Shown in pieces: positions 29,050 through 38,516 of a stretch of 40,031 nucleotides of DNA (position 1 is its first letter; every line of letters begins with the position of its first letter). A model generated the notes under the pieces. That model worked only from the letters and a program-made list of their open reading frames with translations. It was not told the origin of the DNA and ran no database searches. A program made the position numbers and the translations under genes. Location of the stretch: positions 1 to 40,031 of the IMG/VR virus record IMGVR_UViG_3300033150_000663; one strand, written 5' to 3'. Source of the DNA: a virus.

Positions 29050-29535
29050 ATGGAAGGTTTCAAGGAGTTCCGGAAGAAATTCAAAACTCTTACCGATGAA
29101 CTATCCGAAGCGATGGATAATGCCACGAGGGATACCGCTTACTTTGCAATCCGAGAGATGAAAAAGAACCTGCGAGATAACGAAAGCATTTACACGGGGC
29201 GACTTTTGAACACATTACAAGCCAAAAGATTCTTTCCTTTGGTTTGGGGTGTCGGGTCGAATGTGAAGTATCAATGGTATTTAGAGCTTGGCACCCGACC
29301 ACACAAACCACCCTTGAAACCGATATGGGAATGGGTCAGATTGAAGCATAAGATGTACGGCAAGGAAGGGAAGCAAGCAGCTTATCCCTTAGCAAAAGCA
29401 GTTCAGGAATCAATCGAAGCACGAGGAACGAAACCGCATCCTTTCATTCGACCCGCATACGAGGCGGCGGATCGAGAAGCAAAAAAGATCGCACTCAAAC
29501 ATCTACAAAAGCTCAGGGATAAGTTCAAGAGGTGA
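29050..29535 (+). CDS. HK97 gp10-like tail-head joining protein
   Basis: ATG 29050 was chosen; an upstream in-frame ATG at 28984 lies inside the previous gene. 161 residues. EFRKKFKTLTDELSEAMDNATRDTAYFAIREMKKNLRDNESIYTGRLLNTLQ followed by YQWYLELGTRPHKPPLKPIWEWV and GTKPHPFIRPAYEAADREAKKIALKHL. The Y-x-x-x-x-E-x-G-T-x-x-H and P-(F/W)-I-R-P-A motifs define the gp10/HK97-gp10 family. It completes the head-tail connection. Confidence 0.85.
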   Translation: MEGFKEFRKKFKTLTDELSEAMDNATRDTAYFAIREMKKNLRDNESIYTGRLLNTLQAKRFFPLVWGVGSNVKYQWYLELGTRPHKPPLKPIWEWVRLKHKMYGKEGKQAAYPLAKAVQESIEARGTKPHPFIRPAYEAADREAKKIALKHLQKLRDKFKR

Positions 29536-29541
29536 TGGGCA

Positions 29542-30009
29542 ATGGAAAAGTGGACAGATACGATCCTTCAAAAGTTGCAGGAGATCCCCGATGTGCGGGT
29601 GGTTGTGGGTTTTCCCATGACCGAACTAACCTATCCCACAATTGCGGTATCTAAGATAAATGGCGAGCAAATCAAACGATCTACTTTCTTTGATCGAATC
29701 GACGGTACAGACACTGCGACGATACGGGATGCGACACCTTACAGCGTTGTATTTCAAATCGACATATTTGCGGAGTCAAGCCGTGAACGAGATCAGCTCA
29801 TGTTGCAAGCATTGAATAAACTCAAAGAATTGAATACCCCTTCTTACGACAGCCCTGTGGTTTATGTCAAAGCGTACGGATTTCATGATGAAGACAGCGA
29901 AGAAGAATATCGGGGCGTCATGAGTGTAAGGTTTTACTGCTTAGATTTCATTGAGCGAGATGATTATCTCGTGAAAAATGTTAATACCAATTTATCGGAG
30001 GTGAATTGA
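29542..30009 (+). CDS. Tail completion / neck protein
   Basis: 155 residues. MEKWTDTILQKLQEIPDVRVVVGFPMTELTYPTIAVSKING with a later VVFQIDIFAESSRERDQLMLQALNKLKEL. The pattern of one helix and a sheet with F-Q-I-D-I-(F/W)-A fits phage tail-terminator or neck proteins located just before the sheath gene. Assignment by order and pattern. Confidence 0.65.
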   Translation: MEKWTDTILQKLQEIPDVRVVVGFPMTELTYPTIAVSKINGEQIKRSTFFDRIDGTDTATIRDATPYSVVFQIDIFAESSRERDQLMLQALNKLKELNTPSYDSPVVYVKAYGFHDEDSEEEYRGVMSVRFYCLDFIERDDYLVKNVNTNLSEVN

Positions 30010-30010
30010 T

Positions 30011-31402
30011 GTGAGCGTAAAGATTATTCCAGGGGTTTACACAAGCCTGTCTACTCAGCCCGTTCCCTCTACCGGCGTACTGTCGGGGGGAGTGGTTGGC
30101 TTTGTGGGCGACTTTGTTTTAGGCCCTGTCAATGAAGTGATCGAACTTGAAAGTGTAACAGAAATCGAGAGCAAACTCGGAGGGTTAAGCAAAAGCGATG
30201 CCAAAGCGTTGTATGCGATTCTAGCACAGAAACCCAAGAAAGTCAAAGCGGTTCGAATCGTGGGTACAGGAGCCGCCAAAGCATCGGTGACTTTGAAAGA
30301 CGCTTCTTCCAATGACTTGATAACCCTTGAAGCACTTTACTACGGTGCGTATGGAAATGAAATCAGCGTCGTGGTTTCTGATTCTGGAAGCGTTTTGAAA
30401 ATCACTTATGGAAGCACAACCGAAACATATTCGGTCACCGATATCGATTCTTTAGTGAGCGCTATCAATCAGAATAGCGAACTCGTGACCGCTACACAGG
30501 TTGCCGCTGGAACCCTCGATGATGGAACCTTCGCACTTACCGGCGGTTCTGATGGAACGATAACCGACAGCACTTATGTTGGTGGATATGATGCCGCTAC
30601 TGATACCAGAAGCGGGCTTGCGGTTCTTGAAATCGAACAAGATGTCGAGATTATCACCATAGGTGGAACACCCAGCGACACCAAAAACCAAGCTTTGATC
30701 ACGCATGCCGATTCTTACAATCGAATCGCTGTGATACCGCTCATAAATGGACAAAATTACAACAACGCATTGTCGGAAGTCTCGAACTATTCTTCCGCCT
30801 TTGGTCGAGCGATAACCTCTTTCCCTGACGTGGTCATGAACATCGATGGAACATCTGCGACCTTGAGTTCCGCTTACGCTCTCGCAGGTCTTTTGGGAGC
30901 GACCGCACCTTATCGAAGCCCCGTAAACTCTGCGCTGAACAACGTTACCGGTGTTACTCGTGGTTTGACCACAAGCGAGATGGAAGCACTGATCAACAAA
31001 GCGATAAACCCGATATCGCTCAAAGGGTCTTCGTACTGCTTGCGACATGCCAAGACTTTGACCAGCGACAGCGCATGGGAACAAATCAATGTGGTGCGAG
31101 TCTTCAACCTGATCGCAGAAAATGCCGACGCATTGCTTGATGATTTCGTAGGTGAACCCAACAATCCCAACCTATGGCAAGCGGTCAATGGAAAGCTCGG
31201 CGCTTATCTAACCGGCTTGAAAACGTCTGGATGGATTCAGGATTATAGAATCATTTGCGATGCGACAAATAATTCTGTCGATGATCGACAAGCTGGAAAT
31301 CTCAATGTTGAACTTTACATCAAACCCGTCTTTGCCGCATACTATATCAATGTTGAAATCAACAAAGTGCTAACCTTCTCCGCTCTGGGAGGTGAAGAAT
31401 GA
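30011..31402 (+). CDS. Contractile tail sheath protein
   Basis: GTG 30011 follows CGGAGGTGAATTGAT. 463 residues. IPGVYTSLSTQPVPSTGVLSGGVVGFVGDFVLGPVNEVIELES at the N-terminus is the typical sheath opening. The C-terminal domain has YCLRHAKTLTSDSAWEQINVVRVFNLIAENADALLDDFVGEPNNPNLWQAVNGKLGAYLTGLK and ends with NVELYIKPVFAAYYINVEINKVL. This shows a contractile-tailed phage. Sheath subunits surround the tube and contract on infection. The TGA overlaps the next ATG. Confidence 0.93.
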   Translation: MSVKIIPGVYTSLSTQPVPSTGVLSGGVVGFVGDFVLGPVNEVIELESVTEIESKLGGLSKSDAKALYAILAQKPKKVKAVRIVGTGAAKASVTLKDASSNDLITLEALYYGAYGNEISVVVSDSGSVLKITYGSTTETYSVTDIDSLVSAINQNSELVTATQVAAGTLDDGTFALTGGSDGTITDSTYVGGYDAATDTRSGLAVLEIEQDVEIITIGGTPSDTKNQALITHADSYNRIAVIPLINGQNYNNALSEVSNYSSAFGRAITSFPDVVMNIDGTSATLSSAYALAGLLGATAPYRSPVNSALNNVTGVTRGLTTSEMEALINKAINPISLKGSSYCLRHAKTLTSDSAWEQINVVRVFNLIAENADALLDDFVGEPNNPNLWQAVNGKLGAYLTGLKTSGWIQDYRIICDATNNSVDDRQAGNLNVELYIKPVFAAYYINVEINKVLTFSALGGEE

Positions 31403-31848
31403 TGACTATTCTCGGTGAAAATGCAAAGGTGACAGTCGAAGGAATTGATTTCATTGTAAATGGAGATATCGAACTCAATTTAGAAAGAGAAGTCTTTGAA
31501 CACAAACTGAGAGGAAAGGCAGTCGTCGAGAAAATACCCAGTAAGCATCTTTCACTGTCGGGTGAGCTAACAGGTGAACCCGCCAACACAGGCATTTGGA
31601 CAGATATTCTCAGTACCTTTTTAGGCATTACCGAAGGAACGTTGGATAAAACGACTGACATTTCCGGAATAAACATACCCGGAAACCCCAACGATTCGGA
31701 GATCACGATCGAATTTGATTGGGGCGATAATGACGCTCACGTGCGACTAACCGGTGTGGTACTCAACAGCGTGACCGTTTCGGCGCCTCAGGATGATGTG
31801 CAATCGGTAACTATAAGCTTTCATGCCAACGGTATCGAAAAGGTTTGA
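31399..31848 (+). CDS. Tail tube protein
   Basis: 149 residues directly after the sheath gene, overlapping as ATGA. ENAKVTVEGIDFIVNGDIELNLEREVFEHKLRGKAVVEKIPSKHLSLSGELTG... ending VVLNSVTVSAPQDDVQSVTISFHANGIEKV. The length and beta pattern suit myovirus tube proteins of the XkdM type. It forms the rigid inner tail tube. Confidence 0.85.
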   Translation: MMTILGENAKVTVEGIDFIVNGDIELNLEREVFEHKLRGKAVVEKIPSKHLSLSGELTGEPANTGIWTDILSTFLGITEGTLDKTTDISGINIPGNPNDSEITIEFDWGDNDAHVRLTGVVLNSVTVSAPQDDVQSVTISFHANGIEKV

Positions 31849-31863
31849 TGGTGAGGTGATGCG

Positions 31864-32265
31864 ATGAATACTTTCGAATACACACTCAGTGATGGTACTG
31901 TTATTAAATTGCGAAAATTGAAGATGAAAGACCTTCTGGATGCCGAGAACACAAACAGCACTACCATGCGAGCGATGAAATTGATCGCCGCCGCCGTCGT
32001 AGAAGTAGATGGAGAAGAAAAAAAGCTGACATCAGAAAGTTTCCGATCAACTCTCCAAATTCTCTGGTATCGAACTTACCGAAGGTGAGGTAAAAAAAGA
32101 GTATTAAAAGAACCTTTCTGGATGAATGCTGGTCTTCTCATGCGTCATTTGTCGATCAGTTATGAGGAGATCAAAAATATGACGCCGGAGGAGTATAAAT
32201 TGATGTTGGAAGCCCTCCGGCGTCTTTTAGCTGAAGAAGCAAGGGCAATGAAAAAAAGGCGGTGA
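31864..32265 (+). CDS. Tail assembly chaperone with A-AAA-AAA ribosomal frameshift site
   Basis: ATG 31864; the first frame (FEYTLSDGTVIKLRKLKMKDLLDAENTNSTTMRAMKLIAAAVVEVDGEEKKLTSES) is the N-terminal domain of an XkdN-like chaperone. From about 32037 the sense continues one base later (SDQLSKFSGIELTEGEVKKEY, stop TAA 32105-32107). Removing one T from the TTT run at 32037-32042 joins them. In that frame GTA AAA AAA GAG contains the slippery heptamer A-AAA-AAA (32092-32098). A -1 shift there gives KKRVLKEPFWMNAGLLMRHLSISYEEIKNMTPEEYKLMLEALRR to TGA 32263-32265. Two products, G and GT type, are expected before the tape measure gene. Confidence 0.7.
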
Positions 32266-32271
32266 TGTGAT

Positions 32272-35200
32272 ATGGCTTTCGGAATTGGTTCTGCACTTGA
32301 ACTCGCAATCGTTTTCAAAGGCATCGACAAAGTTTCCGCTGTCGCTGATAACATCGAAAAAAAGGTTGAAAAAATAGCCAGGAACGTCGATAAGAACACC
32401 ACCGTTTTGGCGCAGAAAATAAATAAAGCCGGCTCAGTTATGTTTGGCGCTGGCGCTGCGATGGGCGCAGCGCTTGCGGGGGCTACATATGAAGCCACTA
32501 AGTTCCAAAAAGGCATGGCTGAAGTAGGGACGTTGCTGTCAGGTGATGCATCAGTAAAGTTAAACAAATACGGCGACACCTTGAAGGGGTTGGCTATTGA
32601 TACTGGTGCGTCTCTTGAAGATCTCACCAAGGGTTTATATCAAACTATTTCAGCCTTCGGTGAAGTCGGAGACGCTACAAAGATATTGGAAATAGCGACC
32701 AAAGCAGCCGTAGCCGGTGGTTCAACAGTCAAGGACGCTATTGACTTGCTATCTGCTGCTTCAAAGGGATACGGTGACGTTTCCGCAGAAATGAACCAAA
32801 AAATCGCCGATCTCGCTTTCATGACAGTCAAACTCGGTCAAACAACATTTCCGGAACTCGCAAGCTCTATGGGTACCGTCGTTCCTGTTGCAGCGCAAAT
32901 GGGGATCAAAGTAGAAGAACTTTTTGGCGCTTATGCGACGCTCACGGGCGTTACCGGAAATGCCGCCGAAGTTTCAACACAACTTAGATCAGCAATGATG
33001 AACCTATTGAAACCGACCGAGGCAATGCAAAAAGTATTGAAGCGACTCGGTTACGAATCGGGGGAAGAAATCATCAAGGCCGAGGGCTTGCAAGGCGCAT
33101 TGATTAAGTTATCGCAAGCCGCTGAAAAATACAACATCGATCTTGTGGAGCTTTTCCCGAATGTTAGGGCGCTTCCTGCAGTCTTGGCGCTTACCGGAGC
33201 GCAAGCTGAAAACATGGCGAAGAAGACCGAGGAGATGTACAAAGCAACTGGCGCCGCAAACGAAGCCTTTGAGAAGACTCAACAAACCTTCGATGCAGCG
33301 CTCCAGCAATTCAAGCAAGGCGTTGCCGTTATGGCGGTTAATATAGGAAAGGTTCTTTTACCAATCTTAACCGATTTCGTGAGGGGCATTTCCAAACTTT
33401 TCAAATGGATCAACGAGTTACCGGATGGCGTCAAAAATGCCATCGGGTATTTTATGCTTTTCGGTACGATTGGATTGATTGTCGGGGGCGTTCTCCTCAA
33501 ACTTACAAGCACTCTTATTTTGATGCAGGCGTTGAAGGTAGGAAACACAGTTTCGGGATGGACAAAGGTTTTCCGAGCTTTTAGCAAGGTTGGAACGAAG
33601 ACGGTCGGCGTTCTTGAATTTTGGAAAGCTCATTGGTGCTCAGCTCGTTGCAGCTTTTACCGCCTTAAAAACCGTTGCCGTCTCGGTTTTCTCGACTCTG
33701 TTCACCATGGGCTGGCCCCTTCTCGCGATCGCTGGCGCTATTACTGCGATTATTCTTGTCACTAAAAATTGGGGCAAGATAACCGCCTGGCTGAAAGGTA
33801 TATGGGATAAGTTTATGGGTTGGATGTCTAATGCTTTAGACACCTTAAGGAAAGCCGTGGACGGTGTCCTTGGGTTCTTTAAGAAAATAGGTGAAGGGGT
33901 AAAGAACGCTTTTTCTAAAGTAAAAAAAGGTTTTGAAGCTGTTGGCGAACGTGTAGCATCTGTCTTTGCTGAACCTTCGCGTGGAGAAGCATGGGATGAA
34001 GTATCTGACAAATTGGCATCACTCAAAGACAGATGGGTTGTCCTTGCCAGTGTGGAACGCACCTATGGGAAGTCACTGGAAACCATGTTCGCCCAAGCCA
34101 CGCCTGAACAAGCATCTAAAGCAGGGGGGAAACTTATCGAAGCAATAGCTCAAGGCATGGACGCTAACGGTAAACTGCTACCCGGAACGCTGGTAAAAAT
34201 CTTGCAAATAGTGGATGAATACCTACCCCATTCACCGGCTAAGCGTGGGCCACTGGCACGCTTGGGTGAAGTGGGGCCTGGGTTTATTCAGACGATTTCC
34301 AAAGGTTTGGAGCAAAAGAAAAATGAGCTAATAAAGGCGGGACAAGACACGGCTTATAACCTAAAAACGGCTTTTGAGGAAGAAGCAAAGAAGCCCATGG
34401 GTGACGTAATGACAACTTTCTTAAGTAATATCGGACTGGGAGATGCTACCAAAGTAGCAAAAGACTTCTGGGGTCAATTTACAGGCTTCCTACAAAGTGA
34501 TGTAGGAAAGCAAGTTGACAGCGCTTTAGGTGGCATTCTGTCAGGTAGTGTACAAATGATCGCCTCGGTTTTTGGTGGTCCAGCCGGCGCGACAATCGCG
34601 GGTTCACTTATGTCGGCTCTTAATGTCGCATTCAAACTCTTCGGAAAGCAGAAGTGGTTCAAGCAAGCGATCTATCCGATTCAAAAAGCCTTTAAAGATG
34701 TCTGGCGGGATTTAAGGAAACCTTTCCGAGAGCTTCAAGAAGCATTGGCGCCGTTATTGAAGATCGGTAGCAAATTTTTAGCCATTCTTGTCAAGCTCGG
34801 AGCCGCCGTGTTTATCAAGCCACTTTTGAAATCCTTGCAGCTTATCGCTGAGATTCTTTCGCCAATCATCACACCCGTGATCGAATTTTTGACATGGATC
34901 GATGAAGCTTTATCGAACTTGATCGATTGGTTGAATAACGTCATCGAATCGATGGATATCTTAAGCTGGATTTTCAATGCCATGAAGTCGGCATTAAATG
35001 CTATATGGAAAGTCATCAAACCGATAGCTGACGCTGTGGGAAATTTCGTTTCTTTTGTGGCAAAGATTTTAGGTGCTGTTGGAGGATGGATAGGCGGAAT
35101 AATCAAAGGCATTCTTGGAAAACTTTTTGGATTCGCCGAAGGTGGCTTGGTTGAGGGACCCGGGACGAGCAAGAGCGATAACATTGTAGCTCGGCTTTCT

Positions 35201-35398
35201 CCGGGTGAATTTGTCGTGAATGCCGAAGCGACGAAGCAATACTTACCGCTGCTCGAAGCCATCAACGAAGGAAAAGAAATCCCGCCAACTTATGGGAACG
35301 TAAACTTAACCGTGAACGTATACGAAGCGACGAATCCCAAGGCGGTCGTGCAAGCGATCAAACAAGAGTTAGCAAAAGCAAGGATAGCGGTGGGGTGA
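32272..35398 (+). CDS. Tail tape measure protein (frame break near 33626)
   Basis: About 1,040 residues in two frames. 32272-33765 begins AFGIGSALELAIVFKGIDKVSAVADNIEKKVEKIARNVDKNTTVLAQKINKAG and has the tape-measure core (KFQKGMAEVGTLLSGD, LTKGLYQTISAFGEVGDATKILEIATKAAVAGGSTVKDAIDLLSAA). 33590-35398 carries the C-terminal part, ending FAEGGLVEGPGTSKSDNIVARLSPGEFVVNAEA. Removing one A from GGAAAGCTC at 33625-33633 joins them as VGVLEFWKLIGAQLVAAFTALK, so a homopolymer indel is likely. Hydrophobic stretches (VAAFTALKTVAVSVF, LLAIAGAITAIILVT) are typical of the membrane-interacting part. It sets tail length; at the usual 0.15 nm per residue the tail would be about 150 nm. Confidence 0.85.
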
Positions 35399-35402
35399 GA
35401 AC

Positions 35403-35759
35403 ATGGCAAAATTAACTCAAGGAACCTTGACTCTTGAATTGAAAATCCTTGAACAAGTGCAAATTTCCGGGGGCGATCCGATATTTCATTTCTTTGATTC
35501 TATCTCAGGTTTGCCAAAACCCATAAAGTTAGGCAACGAACCCAAGCAATGGCGGTTCAACATCACACTTGGCCGTGATGAATTGAAAGACTTACGAGAT
35601 ATGTACGAAAATGGCGACCTCTGTACTTTCGTTCTCGATGACGAAAGTTATATCGTGGTAATCAAGGATATGAATGTAACAGATACCTACGAACGCATTG
35701 AAGTGTCCCTAACCTTACAAGAAACAGATGCCGAAAAAGTGATCAAGGTTGGTGGTTGA
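35403..35759 (+). CDS. Putative baseplate or tail protein
   Basis: 118 residues, starting five bases after the tape measure stop. Mixed beta pattern: GTLTLELKILEQVQISGGDPIFHFFDSISGLPKPIKLGNEPKQWRFNITLGRDELKDLRDMYENGD...YIVVIKDMNVTDTYERIEVSLTLQETD. The content resembles small tail proteins that cap the tube at the baseplate. LysM is not present. Assignment by position. Confidence 0.55.
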   Translation: MAKLTQGTLTLELKILEQVQISGGDPIFHFFDSISGLPKPIKLGNEPKQWRFNITLGRDELKDLRDMYENGDLCTFVLDDESYIVVIKDMNVTDTYERIEVSLTLQETDAEKVIKVGG

Positions 35760-35760
35760 C

Positions 35761-36693
35761 GTGGCCCTCGATTGGAGCAAGATTAGCGAATTGACGATCA
35801 CACTTTCCAGCGACTTTGCAAATGATCAAGCAATCTTAAAACTCTTACCCGGATATGCACCATGGAAATTCCTTGAATCTGCGACAATCAACATAAATTC
35901 TGAACCTTTTTCTACATATTTAATGGGTCGGGGTATCACGTTCTCCGACCCACTTTTTGAAGGCATTGTCATGGAGATTCGAGAGGCCGACACCTACACG
36001 CAAGTTTTGATTGCGGCACCTTCTGCACTCTTGACCCGAAACGAAGTCACGCAATCATTTGAAGAGGAAACACGTATATCCGATATTGTGAAAGACATTG
36101 CGCCTGATTTTATTTTACACACAGACGGATGGAGTGCATCAAGCAAAACATATTTTGATGCCTCATCTGCGGGAAAGACGATCATGGAATTCCTTGAAGA
36201 AATAGCCGAATCTGTGGATAAAAAAATATACGTGCGAGGGTTCAACATTTACATGGTCGATGAAATGCCCGAAACCACTACATCGACGATTACATTCGAT
36301 TCTAAGTGGACTTCGAAAACAGGTGAAAAGCAAACTGGAGGATCAGATGCTTATACAAAAGTGATCGCTCGAGCTTTTGTTATGTCCGAAGATGATGTTA
36401 TAGAAGAAGAAGAAATACTGATACCCGACGCCGCAAAAGAGCTTATCGATGTAGTGGAACCCGAAGATGATGTCGAGGATAGAGACGACTTGCGAGCCAT
36501 TCTCAGCAAGCGAGTACGAGAGATAAGAGAAAAGACAAATACTCGCAAATTTGTAATGCCTTTCGATCCCCGTATAAAGCCTTTGGTCAAGTTGGATTTT
36601 GAAGGCACTATCTACATTGCAAGCGAAGTAGAGCACCAAATCACACGGCGAGAATGGACAACCGAGGTGATAGCTTATGCCGCTTCTGACTGA
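35761..36693 (+). CDS. Baseplate hub protein (gpD/XkdQ-like)
   Basis: GTG 35761 is the likely start. 310 residues: LDWSKISELTITLSSDFANDQAILKLLPGYAPWKFLESATININ, then LFEGIVMEIREADTYTQVLIAAPSALLTRNEVTQSFEEETRISDIVKDIAPDFI, KTIMEFLEEIAESVDKKIYVRGFNIYMVD, and a C-terminal IKPLVKLDFEGTIYIASEVEHQITRREWTTEVIA. This is the domain order of phage late-control/hub proteins that form the base of the tail tube. No peptidase domain is fused. Confidence 0.75.
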   Translation: MALDWSKISELTITLSSDFANDQAILKLLPGYAPWKFLESATININSEPFSTYLMGRGITFSDPLFEGIVMEIREADTYTQVLIAAPSALLTRNEVTQSFEEETRISDIVKDIAPDFILHTDGWSASSKTYFDASSAGKTIMEFLEEIAESVDKKIYVRGFNIYMVDEMPETTTSTITFDSKWTSKTGEKQTGGSDAYTKVIARAFVMSEDDVIEEEEILIPDAAKELIDVVEPEDDVEDRDDLRAILSKRVREIREKTNTRKFVMPFDPRIKPLVKLDFEGTIYIASEVEHQITRREWTTEVIAYAASD

Positions 36694-37021
36694 TCTCGTC
36701 AAAGACGTCAAGCGCCGGTTTCCTCTCGAATATGGCAAGATTGAAGACTACGACTCGACCGAAGGGAAGTTTCTCGTCTATATTCATTGGATGAAAGAAC
36801 AAATCAAAATTCCAGCGGGCAGCATGAGTATCACTATTCCTTCACAAAGTGTGACTGATTCTGGCGGTGATTCAGTAACTATACCTCAACAGGTGCTTTC
36901 AGCTCCGGATTCAGATGTTCTGATAGATCGTTTTGTTGATTTTTCCAAGTTTATAGGTTGGTGGGTAGTCGTTACTTTCCCGAAGTCGGCTCCAGCAATC
37001 GCCGGCTTTCTTGGGAGGTGA
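36677..37021 (+). CDS. Small baseplate protein
   Basis: 114 residues, overlapping the hub gene by 17 bases. DLVKDVKRRFPLEYGKIEDYDSTEGKFLVYIHWMKEQIKIPAGS is followed by low-complexity ITIPSQSVTDSGGDSVTIPQQVLSAPDSD and a C-terminal VDFSKFIGWWVVVTFPKSAPAIAGFLGR. It may be the baseplate spike or OB-fold (gpV-like) component. No clear family. Confidence 0.5.
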   Translation: MPLLTDLVKDVKRRFPLEYGKIEDYDSTEGKFLVYIHWMKEQIKIPAGSMSITIPSQSVTDSGGDSVTIPQQVLSAPDSDVLIDRFVDFSKFIGWWVVVTFPKSAPAIAGFLGR

Positions 37022-37025
37022 TTCA

Positions 37026-37253
37026 ATGGGTGATATAGCGATTCCTTTCAATATTCAAGGCGATGATGTAGTCATAACGACAGATAAAGCGAATCAGATT
37101 AAATATTTTGCAAAACTTTCATACGATCCTGATCCTCTCGTAACAGCGGCACGGTTGCGAAATTACTTGAAAAATGCGGGGATCGAAGCGACTGTTCAGG
37201 TACAGGGTGATGAAATTCTCGTTTATTACGAAGAAAGTGTGGTGACAATATGA
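37026..37253 (+). CDS. Small baseplate wedge protein candidate (gp25/XkdS position)
   Basis: ATG 37026 follows GGAGGTGATTCA. Seventy-five residues, MGDIAIPFNIQGDDVVITTDKANQIKYFAKLSYDPDPLVTAARLRNYLKNAGIEATVQVQGDEILVYYEE. It ends with ATGA overlap into the J-like gene, which is where gp25-like or DUF2634-like wedge proteins lie. The sequence alone does not prove the family. Confidence 0.5.
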   Translation: MGDIAIPFNIQGDDVVITTDKANQIKYFAKLSYDPDPLVTAARLRNYLKNAGIEATVQVQGDEILVYYEESVVTI

Positions 37254-38515
37254 CGGTCGATCAAATTTATTCAAATCTTAAAAGCACTTTCCTTTCGAAA
37301 CAAAGCAAACTTTCTGATATAGACGAGCCGGGAGTTCTTTATGCCATCCTCTATGGTATCGCTCAAAAAATTGCCGAGCTATATGAAGACGCCGCCGATA
37401 TTATAGATAGAGCCAAAATAGGCTCTCTTGTAGGGTGTACAAGGAAAGACGGAACCAAAGCGACAGGAACTTTACGGTTTTCTCGTTCTACTCCCGCGGA
37501 CCGAGATTACCTAATACCAAAAGGCACGAGAGCAAGAACGCCGTTACAACCGGATAAAACTTATCTCAGCTTTGAAACCACGGAAGATGCAACTTTACAA
37601 GCGGGTCAAACATCGGTGGATGTTCCGGCTCAAAGTGTTACAGCGGGGTCTCAGTATAATGTCGACGCTAATAAAATTATCATCCTTGAAACTAAGGTTA
37701 ATGGTGTTACTAATGTTACTAATCCATCAGCATTCACCGGAGGTGTTGACCCCGAATCGGACGATGATTATCGCAGCCGAATACCTTTGTACCTTGACTC
37801 TCTTAAACGTGCAACGGCTGATGCTCTAAAAAGCGCCGCGTTAACAGTTACTAATGTTGCTGACGCGATAGTCGAAGATGGAGCGACCCCGGGAACGGTC
37901 GTTGTAACTGTCGTAGGATCAAGCGGATCGGTGAGCCCCGAAACCCTCAGCGCAGTAGAAGCGGCGATAGACGATTACAAGGGCGCAGGAATTCGGGTTA
38001 CTGTGCAAAGCGCCTCTACAATTACCGTTTCAGCAACCTTCGATCTTTATGTGGAGTCGGGTTACGATAGCGGAACGGTTCAATCAAATGCCGAGCAAGC
38101 CGTTAGCGATTACCTTGACGCTCTCGGTTTAGGTGATCCCGCTCAGCTTTCTGAGGTTATCGCTGAGATCATGGGAGTTGAGGGCGTCGATAACGTCAAG
38201 AATTTGATTCTTTTCATCGATGATGAGGTACCCTCTGGAGTCGTAGATGGATCAAATACAAGTTTCACTCTGCTACACGCACCTGTGAAGGCTGGATCGG
38301 TTACCATCACTGTGGACGGATCAACTACGATCAATGATAACGGCGACGGAACACTTGACGATGGCGGCACAATCGATTACAACACAGGAGCCGTTACTTT
38401 GAACGCCGCTCCTACCACGAGCATTACCGCAGACTATCAAACCGAGGATGGGGATATCACACCCACCGCCACGGAAAAAATCATCGCGGGGACGGTAACC
38501 GGGACGGTGACATGA
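37250..38515 (+). CDS. Baseplate J-like protein with a fused fibre repeat
   Basis: 421 residues. Residues 1-320 are J/gp47-like: SDIDEPGVLYAILYGIAQKIAELYEDAADIIDRAKIGSLVGCTRKDG, ATGTLRFSRSTPADRDYLIPKGTRA, PSAFTGGVDPESDDDYRSRIPLYLDSLKRATADALKSAALTV, and VVVTVVGSSGSVSPETLSAVEAAIDDYKGAGIRVTV. From about residue 325 one copy of the PSGVVDGSNTSFTL...DGGTIDYNTGAVTLNAAPTTSITADY repeat found in the left-end fibre follows. It joins baseplate wedges to fibres. Confidence 0.88.
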   Translation: MTVDQIYSNLKSTFLSKQSKLSDIDEPGVLYAILYGIAQKIAELYEDAADIIDRAKIGSLVGCTRKDGTKATGTLRFSRSTPADRDYLIPKGTRARTPLQPDKTYLSFETTEDATLQAGQTSVDVPAQSVTAGSQYNVDANKIIILETKVNGVTNVTNPSAFTGGVDPESDDDYRSRIPLYLDSLKRATADALKSAALTVTNVADAIVEDGATPGTVVVTVVGSSGSVSPETLSAVEAAIDDYKGAGIRVTVQSASTITVSATFDLYVESGYDSGTVQSNAEQAVSDYLDALGLGDPAQLSEVIAEIMGVEGVDNVKNLILFIDDEVPSGVVDGSNTSFTLLHAPVKAGSVTITVDGSTTINDNGDGTLDDGGTIDYNTGAVTLNAAPTTSITADYQTEDGDITPTATEKIIAGTVTGTVT

Positions 38516-38516
38516 T

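Noticed and set aside
33590-33765. Programmed +1 frameshift in the tape measure gene
   Set aside because: No rare-codon or stop-based +1 signal at the site; an extra A in a short run is simpler and fits the other indels.
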